Assembly (NCBI RefSeq): GCF_019880585.1 | Contig: NZ_JAINVV010000003.1 | Coordinates: forward strand, 496,001-560,000 | Source: Sphingomonas colocasiae | GTDB lineage: Bacteria; Pseudomonadota; Alphaproteobacteria; Sphingomonadales; Sphingomonadaceae | DNA: 64,000 bases | Direction of reading: 5' to 3' | Shown here: piece by piece, positions 53,986 to 62,164 of the stretch | Numbering within the stretch: position 1 is the stretch's first letter | How the letters are laid out: each line of letters starts with the position of its first letter | Notes under the pieces: model-generated | What the model saw: only the letters and a program-made list of their open reading frames with translations | What the model was told of the DNA's origin: nothing | Database searches by the model: none | Translations under genes and position numbers: made by a program

Positions 53986-55473
53986 TCAGCCCGCCGTTCG
54001 CGGCAGGCGCAGCCGGTACAGCAATATCCGGCTGTCGTTGTCGATGGCGGAATCACAGGATCGGCCCGACATCCGGCAATGGCGCGCGATGAAATCATTG
54101 TCGTTGCCGACGATCAGGAAATGATCGTCAGGATGATCCGGATCGAGCGCGGGGACGAGATCCAGCGCCTCCCACTTCTCGGACAGCGCATCGATATCGA
54201 GGCCGAAGCGCGCAAGCTGCGCGGGATTGAGCAGGTTCACCAGTTCCACCCGCGCGGCGGGCACGATGCCCGGCCGCAGCGCGGTACCGGCGGGATCGCG
54301 CAGCAGCGATGCGGAGCCGGTTTCATATCCGCTGCCCGCCAGATTGGTCGCGCCCGCCAGATCGACCAGCAGGACGCTCTTGTACACGATCGGCGCCTTT
54401 CCGCCAGCGCCCCGCCCCGCCCCGTCGCGCGCCAGCATCAGGAAACTGCGGTCGTCGATCGCGCGGATCTCGCTCTGCGCGGCGGTGCGGTCGGGCGGTC
54501 CGCCGCCGCCCGCATCGTCATAAGCCGGCAATTGCACGACATGATGCGCGATCGGCCGCACCGGCACCGGCGTGCGGCCGACATCATAGACCAGCACGCG
54601 CGTGGCGGTGCGCCCGGCGGCGTTGCCGGCCGCGCTGTCCTGGACCAGGGCGCTTTGCAGCGCGACGAACAGCCTGCGGCCATCGGGCGAGAGCGACATG
54701 CCCTCCACCCCCTGATTGTTGCGCCGGCCGGTTTCGGGCGGTTGCAGCGAACCGAAATATGGGCGCCCGTCGCAGCGCGGAACGATTGCCGCAGGCGGCC
54801 GTATCACGCCGCGCAGACGGCCGCGCGGATCGAAATAATAGATGTTCGCGGTATATTCGTCGCCGACATAGAAGCTGCCGTCGCGCGCGAATTGCAGGGA
54901 CTCGGCGTCGAGCGAGACCTTGCCGGCGCCAACGCCGCCGGCCGGGGCCGGCAGCAGCATGCCGCGCTGCTTCAGCGTGCCCGCGCCCGGATCCGCGCCG
55001 GTGAAGGGCCGGCCACGAAAATCCCGCAATTCCAGCCCGCCATCGGGGACGAGCGACACGCGGCCATCGGCGGGGGTGAAGCGGATGCGGAAACGGTGCA
55101 GCCGCGCGGGATAGTCGAAGAAGAGTTTCGCGTCCGGATCGTTGCGCCCCCGATCGGGCAGCGTCCAGAGAATGGCTTCGTAGTGATCGCCGATGCGCGC
55201 CCAGCTTCCGGGCGCGACCTGGAGCGAGGAGAAGGAGCCCAGCGTATCGCCGAGAAAATCGGGCGTATCGGCGGGAAGACGCCCGGCGCCGACCAGCCCC
55301 AGGTTCACGAAGCTGCGGCCGTTCAGCGAAACGGTGCGCGCGCCCTCCGTCCGATCGATATTCGGCCGGGTGACGGGTTCTTCCCCGGCGGCGAGGCCGG
55401 GGAAGAACAATATCAGGATCGGCGCGACGGCGCCGGCCCATCCGAAACCCGGAACCGGGCGATCAGAACCCAA
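53986..55473 (-). CDS. Exported esterase-like-activity-of-phytase family protein
   Basis: A 495-residue beta-propeller-type protein. An N-terminal signal sequence is visible (GAVAPILILFFPGLAAGEEP). The DGSFYVGDEYTANIYYFDPRGRL and NQGVEGMSLSPDGRRLFVALQSAL strands are landmarks of the phytase-esterase-like family, which hydrolyses phosphate esters. No ATG fits: a TTG at 55473 gives the signal peptide and overlaps the last codons of the upstream TonB receptor, so it is translationally coupled. The receptor and enzyme probably work together on an organic phosphate ligand. Confidence 0.8.
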   Translation of the reverse strand: MGSDRPVPGFGWAGAVAPILILFFPGLAAGEEPVTRPNIDRTEGARTVSLNGRSFVNLGLVGAGRLPADTPDFLGDTLGSFSSLQVAPGSWARIGDHYEAILWTLPDRGRNDPDAKLFFDYPARLHRFRIRFTPADGRVSLVPDGGLELRDFRGRPFTGADPGAGTLKQRGMLLPAPAGGVGAGKVSLDAESLQFARDGSFYVGDEYTANIYYFDPRGRLRGVIRPPAAIVPRCDGRPYFGSLQPPETGRRNNQGVEGMSLSPDGRRLFVALQSALVQDSAAGNAAGRTATRVLVYDVGRTPVPVRPIAHHVVQLPAYDDAGGGGPPDRTAAQSEIRAIDDRSFLMLARDGAGRGAGGKAPIVYKSVLLVDLAGATNLAGSGYETGSASLLRDPAGTALRPGIVPAARVELVNLLNPAQLARFGLDIDALSEKWEALDLVPALDPDHPDDHFLIVGNDNDFIARHCRMSGRSCDSAIDNDSRILLYRLRLPRTAG

Positions 55474-57808
55474 AGCTGAGCGATCCGAAGATCTGGCGCG
55501 GGGCTGAGGCGTGGAACACCACCAGGCTGCCCGTGGCATCATCAGGCGCGAACACGCTGCTGTCGAAGTTCGTCGCATAGCGCTTGTTGGTCAGGTTCGT
55601 GACGTTCAGCGACAGTTTCGCCCCCTTCACCGGGCCGACATCGCCGAACCGGTAGCCCAGGCCGAGATCGAAGGTGGCATAGCCCCCGAAGCTCTGATCA
55701 TTGGTGTAGGTATAATAGCGGCGGCCGGTATATTTGCCCATCAGCGATGCGGAGAAGCCGCCTTCGGTGACGGTCAGCACGCTGGCGAACATCTCCTTCG
55801 GCGTATCCACCTGCTGCTTGCCCTTGGTCTGCTTCACCACGCAGGTGGCGCCGGTGCACCAGTTCAGATTCTCGTCATAGGTGGACTTGTTGTACGAGGC
55901 CGAATTGTACCAGCTCAGCCACGGTGCCGGACGCCACAGCACGCCCAGTTCCACGCCCCGGCTGGTGATGCCGCCGGCATTGTGGAAGGAATTGCCGCAG
56001 CCCGGATTCTGCTGCTGGTTGGTCGGGCACGGGTTATACTGCAACAGGCGATCGTTGAAATGCGTGTTGTACGCCGCCAGCGAAACCTGGAGCGGACCGC
56101 TGACATAGCGATAGCCGCCTTCGAAGCTTTTCGAGGTTTCCGGCTTCAGATGCTTGCCCTGCAGATCCCAGACGGCCTGCGACACCGATTGCGGGCCGAG
56201 TTTGAAGCCGCCCTGGAACATCGCCATATTCTCGGCATAGCTGGCATAGAGTTCGTGGCCGGGCGCGACGTTCCAGTGCACGCCCACTTCGGGCAGGAAA
56301 TTGTCCTTGGCGACCAGCGTGCCGCTGGCGAACTGGCTGGAGGCCGGCGGTGCCGCCTTGGCGATGCCGTCGATCGCGCGGGCATCGGATTTCGAATAGG
56401 TGCTCTTGAACCCGAAATCGACGGTCAGCGCATCATCCAGCAGCTTCATCGTGTTCTGCGCATAGAATTGCCACGTCTTCCAGTGGGTTTCCTGCACCCA
56501 TTGGGCGGTGTCCGGCTGGCCCTTCAGATACTGGGCCAGGCTGAACGGCCCTTTGACGTTGGTCCAGATATAGCGCGCGGCGCTGCTGCTATTGTCTTCG
56601 AACCACATGCCCGCCTGGACGTGATTGAAGCCGATATCCCAGCCGAGGCTGGCGAGCACGCCGCTGCGATCGATGGTGTAGCGCGTGTCGCGGATCTGCA
56701 CCGGCACGTCGTCCGCCGTGTCCGCCGTGCCCTGTTTGGACCAGCCCATGATCCAGTTGTTGCCGGCGCCCTTGTTCTTGTGGTGATAGCCCTGCACGCG
56801 CACGCCGAGCGATCCGGTGAGATCGAAATCGCCGGCCAGATAATAGAGATTGTCGTCGCGCAGGATCTGGCCGTTGGTGAAGGTAACGTCGGATCGCTTT
56901 TCGGGCGCCGTCGAATCGATGCATTTCGCGGGCGCCGTGGGGCCGGTCACCGCGCAATAGGCGCGATCGAGATAGGCCTGCCAGTTCGGCGCATAGCCGC
57001 CCTGATCCCAGCCCAGCCGCGCGAGCATGTCTTTCGAGATATAGGCGTCGCTCGCCTGGTTGGTGCGCGAAATGTCCGCGAAGGCGGTGATCTTGCCGCC
57101 GTCGAATTCGTACATCAGCTTGCCGTTGAACTGCTTGCCGGTGGATTTGTTGTAAGCGGCCTGATCAACGAACAGGTCATATTCGTGATACTGGCCGGAG
57201 AGATAGGCGGAGAAGCCGCCATGTTCGCCGGTGTCGAAACGCATGAACACGCGCTTGGCGCTCTCGCTGCCGAAGGTCGCGTTCGCAGTGATCCCCATGT
57301 CCTTGCGCGGATCGCTGGAGAAATAGGTGACCGCGCCGCCCAGATTGCTGGTGGACGGAATGGCGAGGCCGGCAATGCCGGTCGCGACTTCGGCGCGGCC
57401 GAGATTTTCCGAGATCAGCGCGCGGCTGATGCTGAGGCCGTTGTAATTATTGTACGCGCCATCGCCCAGCGGCATGCCGTCGAGCGTGTAGCCGAGATGG
57501 GTGGTGTTGAAGCCGCGCACCTGCAGCGTCATCGACTTTTCGTTGACGCCCAGCGCATCGATCGACTGCGCGCTGACGCCCGGCAGGAAGTTCAGCGCCT
57601 TTTGCGCGCTCACGCCCGGCGGCAGCACATCCAGGTTCGACGGCAAGAGCGTGGAAACCGAACGCGTCTGGCCACTGCCGATGACCACGATATCGCCGGC
57701 ATCGCCGCCATCCGCGGCATCGGCGGGCGGAACGTCCTGCGCGGCCGCCTGTGTGGCGCACGCAAGGCAAATGGACACCGCCAGAGCGGACACGGATTTA
57801 TGCAACAT
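55463..57808 (-). CDS. TonB-dependent outer-membrane receptor (linked to phytase-like enzyme)
   Basis: A 781-residue receptor. The signal peptide ends near TQAAAQDVPP. The plug (IVVIGSGQTRSVSTLLPSNLDVLPPGVSAQKALNFLPGVSAQSIDALG in outline) is followed by LQVRGFNTTHLGYTLDGMPLGDG and STSNLGGAVTYFSSDP. A 22-strand barrel ends with Phe (FGSLSFGF). Two Cys pairs (AYCAVTGPTAPAKC and CPTNQQQNPGC) sit in extracellular loops. It differs clearly from the receptor pair at 25.8-30.9 kb. A GAGGGGGG-type ribosome-binding site precedes the ATG at 57808. The ligand is probably a phosphorylated compound, inferred from the overlapping enzyme gene. Confidence 0.9.
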   Translation of the reverse strand: MLHKSVSALAVSICLACATQAAAQDVPPADAADGGDAGDIVVIGSGQTRSVSTLLPSNLDVLPPGVSAQKALNFLPGVSAQSIDALGVNEKSMTLQVRGFNTTHLGYTLDGMPLGDGAYNNYNGLSISRALISENLGRAEVATGIAGLAIPSTSNLGGAVTYFSSDPRKDMGITANATFGSESAKRVFMRFDTGEHGGFSAYLSGQYHEYDLFVDQAAYNKSTGKQFNGKLMYEFDGGKITAFADISRTNQASDAYISKDMLARLGWDQGGYAPNWQAYLDRAYCAVTGPTAPAKCIDSTAPEKRSDVTFTNGQILRDDNLYYLAGDFDLTGSLGVRVQGYHHKNKGAGNNWIMGWSKQGTADTADDVPVQIRDTRYTIDRSGVLASLGWDIGFNHVQAGMWFEDNSSSAARYIWTNVKGPFSLAQYLKGQPDTAQWVQETHWKTWQFYAQNTMKLLDDALTVDFGFKSTYSKSDARAIDGIAKAAPPASSQFASGTLVAKDNFLPEVGVHWNVAPGHELYASYAENMAMFQGGFKLGPQSVSQAVWDLQGKHLKPETSKSFEGGYRYVSGPLQVSLAAYNTHFNDRLLQYNPCPTNQQQNPGCGNSFHNAGGITSRGVELGVLWRPAPWLSWYNSASYNKSTYDENLNWCTGATCVVKQTKGKQQVDTPKEMFASVLTVTEGGFSASLMGKYTGRRYYTYTNDQSFGGYATFDLGLGYRFGDVGPVKGAKLSLNVTNLTNKRYATNFDSSVFAPDDATGSLVVFHASAPRQIFGSLSFGF

Positions 57809-58089
57809 TGAACCCCCCTCACGAAAGCGCCGCGCGACGATCGTCCGCGGCACCGGGCATTTGAGGAGCGCGCCTATTCCACGCGTTGATGACGCTTCGG
57901 CTACAATTCGAAGTCATCTCGAAGTATCGGGAAATATTGCCGCAGGGCCTGGCGCAGGCCCCTCTCCCGATCGCGATCACCATTGGGCGTATCCGCGACA
58001 CGACGGATCGGATCGGGGCTGTCATCCTGACCGATCCCGCTTCTAAGCCTGTGTCGACGGGGCGAACGATGATGCAGGGAGCAAACACC

Positions 58090-58599
58090 ATGAACGCCTT
58101 TTCGGCCCGGAAAGACTATCTGCCCGACGCGGGGAACGCGACCGCGATCGACCATGCGCTGGGCCTGCAGTTCTGCCGCGCGGGCATGCTTTCGCTGACC
58201 CGGCTGCAACTCGCGCTCGAACGCGGCGACCGCCGCCGCGCGATGGAGGCGATCGACCAGCTCCACCGCTTCGATATCGAGGTGGAGCAGCTTGTCGGCC
58301 GGCTTTCCGGCCCGGCCCCCGACGCGCGCATGGTGGAGATCGCGCGCTATCTGCGCGAGGAGAAGATGGAGCTGGCCTTCGAGAAACTGGCGCTGGCCAG
58401 CGGCGTCAGCGGTCCGGGCCTGATCTCCCGCACGGCGGCCATCCGGGATCTGCCACATGAGGCGGACGCGACCGCTTATGCCGCGCCGCTGTTCGCCGAA
58501 CCGCGCGGCGGCGGAGACCTGCGCGGCTACATCCTGCGCGCGGCGGCCGCGATCGCGGCGGTGGGCGGCGTCGCGGCGGCGCTGTTCATGGCGCTTTGA
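58090..58599 (+). CDS. Hypothetical protein with a C-terminal transmembrane segment
   Basis: A 169-residue protein with helical N-terminal two-thirds (IDHALGLQFCRAGMLSLTRLQLALERGDRRRAMEAIDQLHRFDIEVEQLVGRL in outline) and a C-terminal hydrophobic anchor (ILRAAAAIAAVGGVAAALFMAL). A GCAGGGA site precedes the ATG at 58090. The topology suggests a tail-anchored inner-membrane protein with a cytosolic helical domain. No family recognised. Divergent from the TonB receptor gene. Confidence 0.7.
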   Translation: MNAFSARKDYLPDAGNATAIDHALGLQFCRAGMLSLTRLQLALERGDRRRAMEAIDQLHRFDIEVEQLVGRLSGPAPDARMVEIARYLREEKMELAFEKLALASGVSGPGLISRTAAIRDLPHEADATAYAAPLFAEPRGGGDLRGYILRAAAAIAAVGGVAAALFMAL

Positions 58600-58684
58600 T
58601 GGAGGGGAGCGGGCGGAACAGGCGAAGGTTCCGGCGATGCGAAGCATCGTTGGAATGCCTGTGGAGGGTGGTGCGGCACCGCCT

Positions 58685-59065
58685 TCAATCGTCCGGGTTC
58701 AGGATCTTCTTCTCGATGATCTTCGCGACCATCATCACCATGCCCATGATCGGCAGGCCGCCGCCGCAGCTTTGATTCCGGCCGACGGCCGAACAGGTGT
58801 CTCGCGTTTCGGCCACCGCGACCGCCGAGGCGGCCTCCCCCCGGATGCGCGCGCCGGGCGTCGGTTCATCCAGCGGCAGCCGGTATGCGCCCTGGTTGCG
58901 GCTGCCGCAGACGGTGATGTCGTCGGGGTCGCCGCTCGCCACGCAGCGCGGCGGCTGCATCGTCTTCGCGCGGAAATTCTCCATGGCCTGTTCGCTGGTC
59001 AGCGATTGGCCAGCGGCCGGCAGCGGCAGGGCCGTCAACAGCAGCGCCATGATCATTCGCGACAT
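58685..59065 (-). CDS. Small exported hypothetical protein
   Basis: A 126-residue protein with a signal peptide (MSRMIMALLLTALPLPAAGQS). The mature part contains paired Cys (PPRCVASGDPDDITVCGSRNQG and DTCSAVGRNQSCGGG), probably disulphides, and the CVASGDPDDITVCG(S/R) motif that I associate with small sphingomonad periplasmic proteins. The C-terminal MGMVMMVAKIIEKKIL could be a second hydrophobic segment. Function unknown. Confidence 0.75.
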   Translation of the reverse strand: MSRMIMALLLTALPLPAAGQSLTSEQAMENFRAKTMQPPRCVASGDPDDITVCGSRNQGAYRLPLDEPTPGARIRGEAASAVAVAETRDTCSAVGRNQSCGGGLPIMGMVMMVAKIIEKKILNPDD

Positions 59066-59240
59066 GGTTCAGCCCTCGCCTGATTTCCGCGCGATCGCCC
59101 GGCGATTTGAGCACGGAAACCCCGGCCGCCGCAAGCGGTGCGATCCGCGCGGCACGGGTGGCGAATGGCGGGCATCGCGCTTATGATCGGCGGACCGCCC
59201 CGGCACCCGGGCCGCGCGGGCGGGAAAGGTGAGGGCAGGC

Positions 59241-59384
59241 ATGAGCAGCCTTTGGTGGATGATCCCGATCGGCGCCTTCATGCTCTGGTGCGTTGTCCAG
59301 TTCATAAGAGGCGGCGATGGGCCATCCGACAGGAATGAAGACAGCACGTCGATGTACGACTCGGGCCGCGATTATTCGGACTGA
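59241..59384 (+). CDS. Small single-pass membrane protein, 47 residues
   Basis: A short gene with a good GAGGGCAGG ribosome-binding site before the ATG. It encodes one transmembrane helix (SLWWMIPIGAFMLWCVVQF) followed by a polar acidic tail rich in Asp, Ser and Arg (GGDGPSDRNEDSTSMYDSGR). Its small size and layout are typical of real small membrane proteins. Its role is unknown. The next small membrane gene follows after 30 bases on the same strand. Confidence 0.6.
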   Translation: MSSLWWMIPIGAFMLWCVVQFIRGGDGPSDRNEDSTSMYDSGRDYSD

Positions 59385-59414
59385 ACCTTTCCTTGAGATT
59401 CCGGTCTGCCATCC

Positions 59415-59639
59415 ATGACCCGCCGAAAGCTTGTATTCGCCCTCATCATCACGGCGCTTTACGCGCTGGCGATATGGGCGCGGCTTTGGGCCAATGCACT
59501 GGTTCACCCGGCGGCCGATGGCGACATGACCTCCTTCATGGCGGAGGCGAGGTGGCGCAGCCTGCGCGACCTCACCATTCTGACGGGGGTATATGGGTCG
59601 TGCATCCTCGCGCTGATCCTGTACCGCCGCAAAGGCTAG
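59415..59639 (+). CDS. Small two-pass membrane protein
   Basis: A 74-residue protein with two hydrophobic helices (KLVFALIITALYALAIWARL at about 5-24 and LTILTGVYGSCILALILY at about 53-70) and short basic ends. No family recognised. It follows the 47-residue membrane gene and converges on the nucleoside hydrolase; a short hairpin (AGCCGG-TGCT-CCGGCT, 59638-59653) spans the two stops. Confidence 0.65.
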   Translation: MTRRKLVFALIITALYALAIWARLWANALVHPAADGDMTSFMAEARWRSLRDLTILTGVYGSCILALILYRRKG

Positions 59640-59652
59640 CCGGTGCTCCGGC

Positions 59653-60792
59653 TCAGCGCGCGGGCGGCTGGCTGGCGAGCAGGGTCATCGCCTCCAGCGC
59701 GCGCGGGCGCATGCTGTCGTCGATCTTCAGATAGCGGTGCGTGCCGCCGGGTTGCGCGGTGAAGCGGCTCGATCCGTCCGCCGCCACGCTGATCCGCCCC
59801 GGCGCGGACAGGGTGAAATAGCCGTCATCGGGGCGGACCGCGTAGAGCACGGATGTGAGATCGAAGGTGGCGTGATCGTGCAGCGCGCCCGGCGCGGTCC
59901 GGCGGATCGTGCGATAGGCGGGATCGACATGATGATAGGCCATTAGCACAGGGTGCGGCGCGGCATGGCCATAGAGGCGATCGACCGCGCGGCCATCGAT
60001 CCGCATCGACACGCCCACTTCGAACCCGCTGGCGACCAGCGGCGTGGGCCATGCGGCGAACAGCGCGCGGGCGGCGGGCACGTCCAGCTCCAGATTATAT
60101 TCGGGCGCGCTTTTGGCGAGCGGGCGTCCCCGCGCATCGGCATAGCCGCCCGCCATCACCGACAGCAGCCGCACCTTGCGCCGCACTAGGCTCACCCCGT
60201 CGAGCGGGCTGGCCGCATCGCCCCGGCTTTCCAGCAGCCGCGCCAGATTGGTGGCGAAGCCGATCTGGATGATGACGACGCTGCCGTCGGGCTGGGCGGC
60301 GAGCGTGCGGCGGAGCAGCGCGACCGCATCGGGCGCGGCGCGTCCATCATTCAGCCCGCGCGGGAACAGCGGTGATCCGTCCGCCTTGGCCGCGCGCGTC
60401 AGCGCCTCGGTATAGGGGGTGACGGCGTTCAGGAACGGAAAGCGCCGGGCCGTCCGCTCCGCCGTCACGCCGCCGCGCACCAGCCCGACGGGAATGGCGG
60501 GGCGGCCGTAAAAGCCGTTGAGCGCATCGATGAAGGCGGCGGAGGAGGCATCGTCGGTCGATCCCGTCACCGCCAGCAGCCGCGCCTCTCCGCGATCCTG
60601 CAACGCGTGGAGCATCGCCAGCGCCAGCACGTCATCGATATCGCCCCACATATCGGTATCGAGGATGACGCGGACAGGCTGATGCGGCGCGGCACGCGCG
60701 GCGGCGGGTGCTTCCGCGCGTGCGAGGGCGATGGTGAGGGCTGGCGAGATAGCCAGCGCGGCGGCGGTCAACGGGCTCATCCAGTATCGCAT
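59653..60792 (-). CDS. Exported nucleoside hydrolase (inosine-uridine preferring family)
   Basis: A 379-residue enzyme. An N-terminal signal peptide (SPLTAAALAISPALTIALARAEA) precedes the catalytic metal-binding cluster VILDTDMWGDIDDVLALAML, with the DTDxxxDxDD calcium motif at 45-54. Later SPEYNLELDVPAARALF-like sequence (SAPEYNLELDVPAARALF) and the AVRPDDGYF region fit the fold. It releases bases from ribonucleosides for salvage, here apparently in the periplasm. The N-terminal leader is an unusual feature for the family, whose best-known members are cytosolic. Confidence 0.85.
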   Translation of the reverse strand: MRYWMSPLTAAALAISPALTIALARAEAPAAARAAPHQPVRVILDTDMWGDIDDVLALAMLHALQDRGEARLLAVTGSTDDASSAAFIDALNGFYGRPAIPVGLVRGGVTAERTARRFPFLNAVTPYTEALTRAAKADGSPLFPRGLNDGRAAPDAVALLRRTLAAQPDGSVVIIQIGFATNLARLLESRGDAASPLDGVSLVRRKVRLLSVMAGGYADARGRPLAKSAPEYNLELDVPAARALFAAWPTPLVASGFEVGVSMRIDGRAVDRLYGHAAPHPVLMAYHHVDPAYRTIRRTAPGALHDHATFDLTSVLYAVRPDDGYFTLSAPGRISVAADGSSRFTAQPGGTHRYLKIDDSMRPRALEAMTLLASQPPAR

Positions 60793-60950
60793 CGCCCGAT
60801 CGTCGCCCCCTTCTCACATTCCCAGATCGTATACATGAATTATACAATCAATATCAACAAGAGGGCGTTCGCCCGGGCGACGGTTGAGCGGATAGGCGGC
60901 TGAACGGACAGGCGGTTGCCACGCACGGCCGGCGCCGATACGCCGATGCC

Positions 60951-61388
60951 ATGCGTATCGAAGGCGTGCTCCTGCTGCATATCCTGTATGTCGCGCTGGC
61001 GATGGCGGGGACCGGGCTGGGCTATCGCCTGTCGCGATGGTTCGCGCGCAACGGGCTGGAACGCGGCGAAAAGCCCGGCTTCGCCTATCAGGCGAGGCTG
61101 TGGTTCGCCATGATTTTCCTCTCACCCGCGATCCTGTCGATCGCCTTTGGCTGGTACGGCGCGGGGGAGATCCGCGGCATATGCTTCACCGCGCTGTTCG
61201 CGCTCACCCTGCCGACCGCGATCGCCCTGCATTTCGGCAGACGCAGGGGGAAGGAATTGCCGCCCGCCATCCCCAATCACTGGAAACGCAAGCGCACGCC
61301 GGGGAAACCGGCGGGGAACAAGCGCAAGCGGCGGCTGTCGATCGGGAGCATCGAGGGACGGCCTGGGGGGCGGAGTGATAATTCTTAG
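60951..61388 (+). CDS. Hypothetical membrane protein with basic C-terminal tail
   Basis: A 145-residue protein with three or four hydrophobic stretches (HILYVALAMAGTGLGYRL, WFAMIFLSPAILSIAFGWY and GICFTALFALTLPTAIAL) and a Lys/Arg-rich C-terminus (HWKRKRTPGKPAGNKRKRR). Looks like an inner-membrane protein with a cytosolic basic tail that could contact nucleic acid or lipid head groups. No family recognised. It is the last GC-rich gene before the AT-richer stretch that holds the ATPase/DUF4276 pair. Confidence 0.65.
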   Translation: MRIEGVLLLHILYVALAMAGTGLGYRLSRWFARNGLERGEKPGFAYQARLWFAMIFLSPAILSIAFGWYGAGEIRGICFTALFALTLPTAIALHFGRRRGKELPPAIPNHWKRKRTPGKPAGNKRKRRLSIGSIEGRPGGRSDNS

Positions 61389-61519
61389 CTGCTGATGAAG
61401 CTGTCGATCGCACCGCTCTTTTACTCAATGGGTTAGATGCAGCAATGAAGGTCGGATTTCAATCTACATCCTATAATTATATGTCAAATACAATTGATTG
61501 GAAGCGAAAATCTGTCGAA

Positions 61520-62164
61520 TTATTCAATAAAACCAGTCCTCGCAAGAACCTCTCGTAAGCATGATTCAAATGATCTAAATGAGCTTGCGCGGCGCAAATT
61601 GTCAATGCTTTGCTCTTGAGCAATTCTAACTAGAATCTGTCGATCGGAAGACCTTCTTCTTACCACGCTTCTAATAATTGCATTGAGATTAGACTTCGGA
61701 TCCAGCAATCTCTCGGCCGCCGCTGGTGTGTCGGGCATTAGATCTCCAGGTATCGTGTTGACACCTAGGGCTGCCTTAACTGCAGCAGAGTCCGCTAGCG
61801 CCCACGCTTCAATTTCCTTTTCTGGAGAAAGCATGACGGCAATGCGGGGATCAAATTCGCACATTGCGTGAGCTATTTGAATGAGTTGCTCCCTGCGCTG
61901 CGCAACGTTCGCAGCTTGTCCCCGCCCCCCAAGGTCGGCATGAACAAATATAATATGGAATTCGTTCTTTCGTGCGCATATATCTGCAGCGACATGTTCG
62001 AAAGAGCGATCGCCAATCCCAAACTCTACAGCAGGAAACTCGCCGACGTCGCAGGGCCTTCTCCCTGACTCTCTAATGATCTCATCTAGAAGCCTGGGTA
62101 TAATAATATTAAAATATTGCGCGTCGCTTGCGCCTTCGTAAAATGCCGACCACGAAAGGTACAT
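61520..62164 (-). CDS. DUF4276 family protein, Toprim-like (effector half of an ATPase/nuclease pair)
   Basis: A 214-residue cytosolic protein. The Toprim-like metal motifs are FYEGASDAQYF (Glu10, with EGxxD), IIFVHADLGG (Asp76) and SPEKEIEAWALAD (Glu116 and Glu118). DUF4276 proteins are small Toprim-related putative nucleases found next to AAA/OLD-type ATPases. The ATG overlaps the stop of the upstream ATPase (TAATG), so translation is coupled. GC content is low for the window, with A/T-rich wobble positions, indicating recent acquisition. The likely role is an abortive-infection or restriction-type nuclease, inferred from the pairing. Confidence 0.8.
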   Translation of the reverse strand: MYLSWSAFYEGASDAQYFNIIIPRLLDEIIRESGRRPCDVGEFPAVEFGIGDRSFEHVAADICARKNEFHIIFVHADLGGRGQAANVAQRREQLIQIAHAMCEFDPRIAVMLSPEKEIEAWALADSAAVKAALGVNTIPGDLMPDTPAAAERLLDPKSNLNAIIRSVVRRRSSDRQILVRIAQEQSIDNLRRASSFRSFESCLREVLARTGFIE

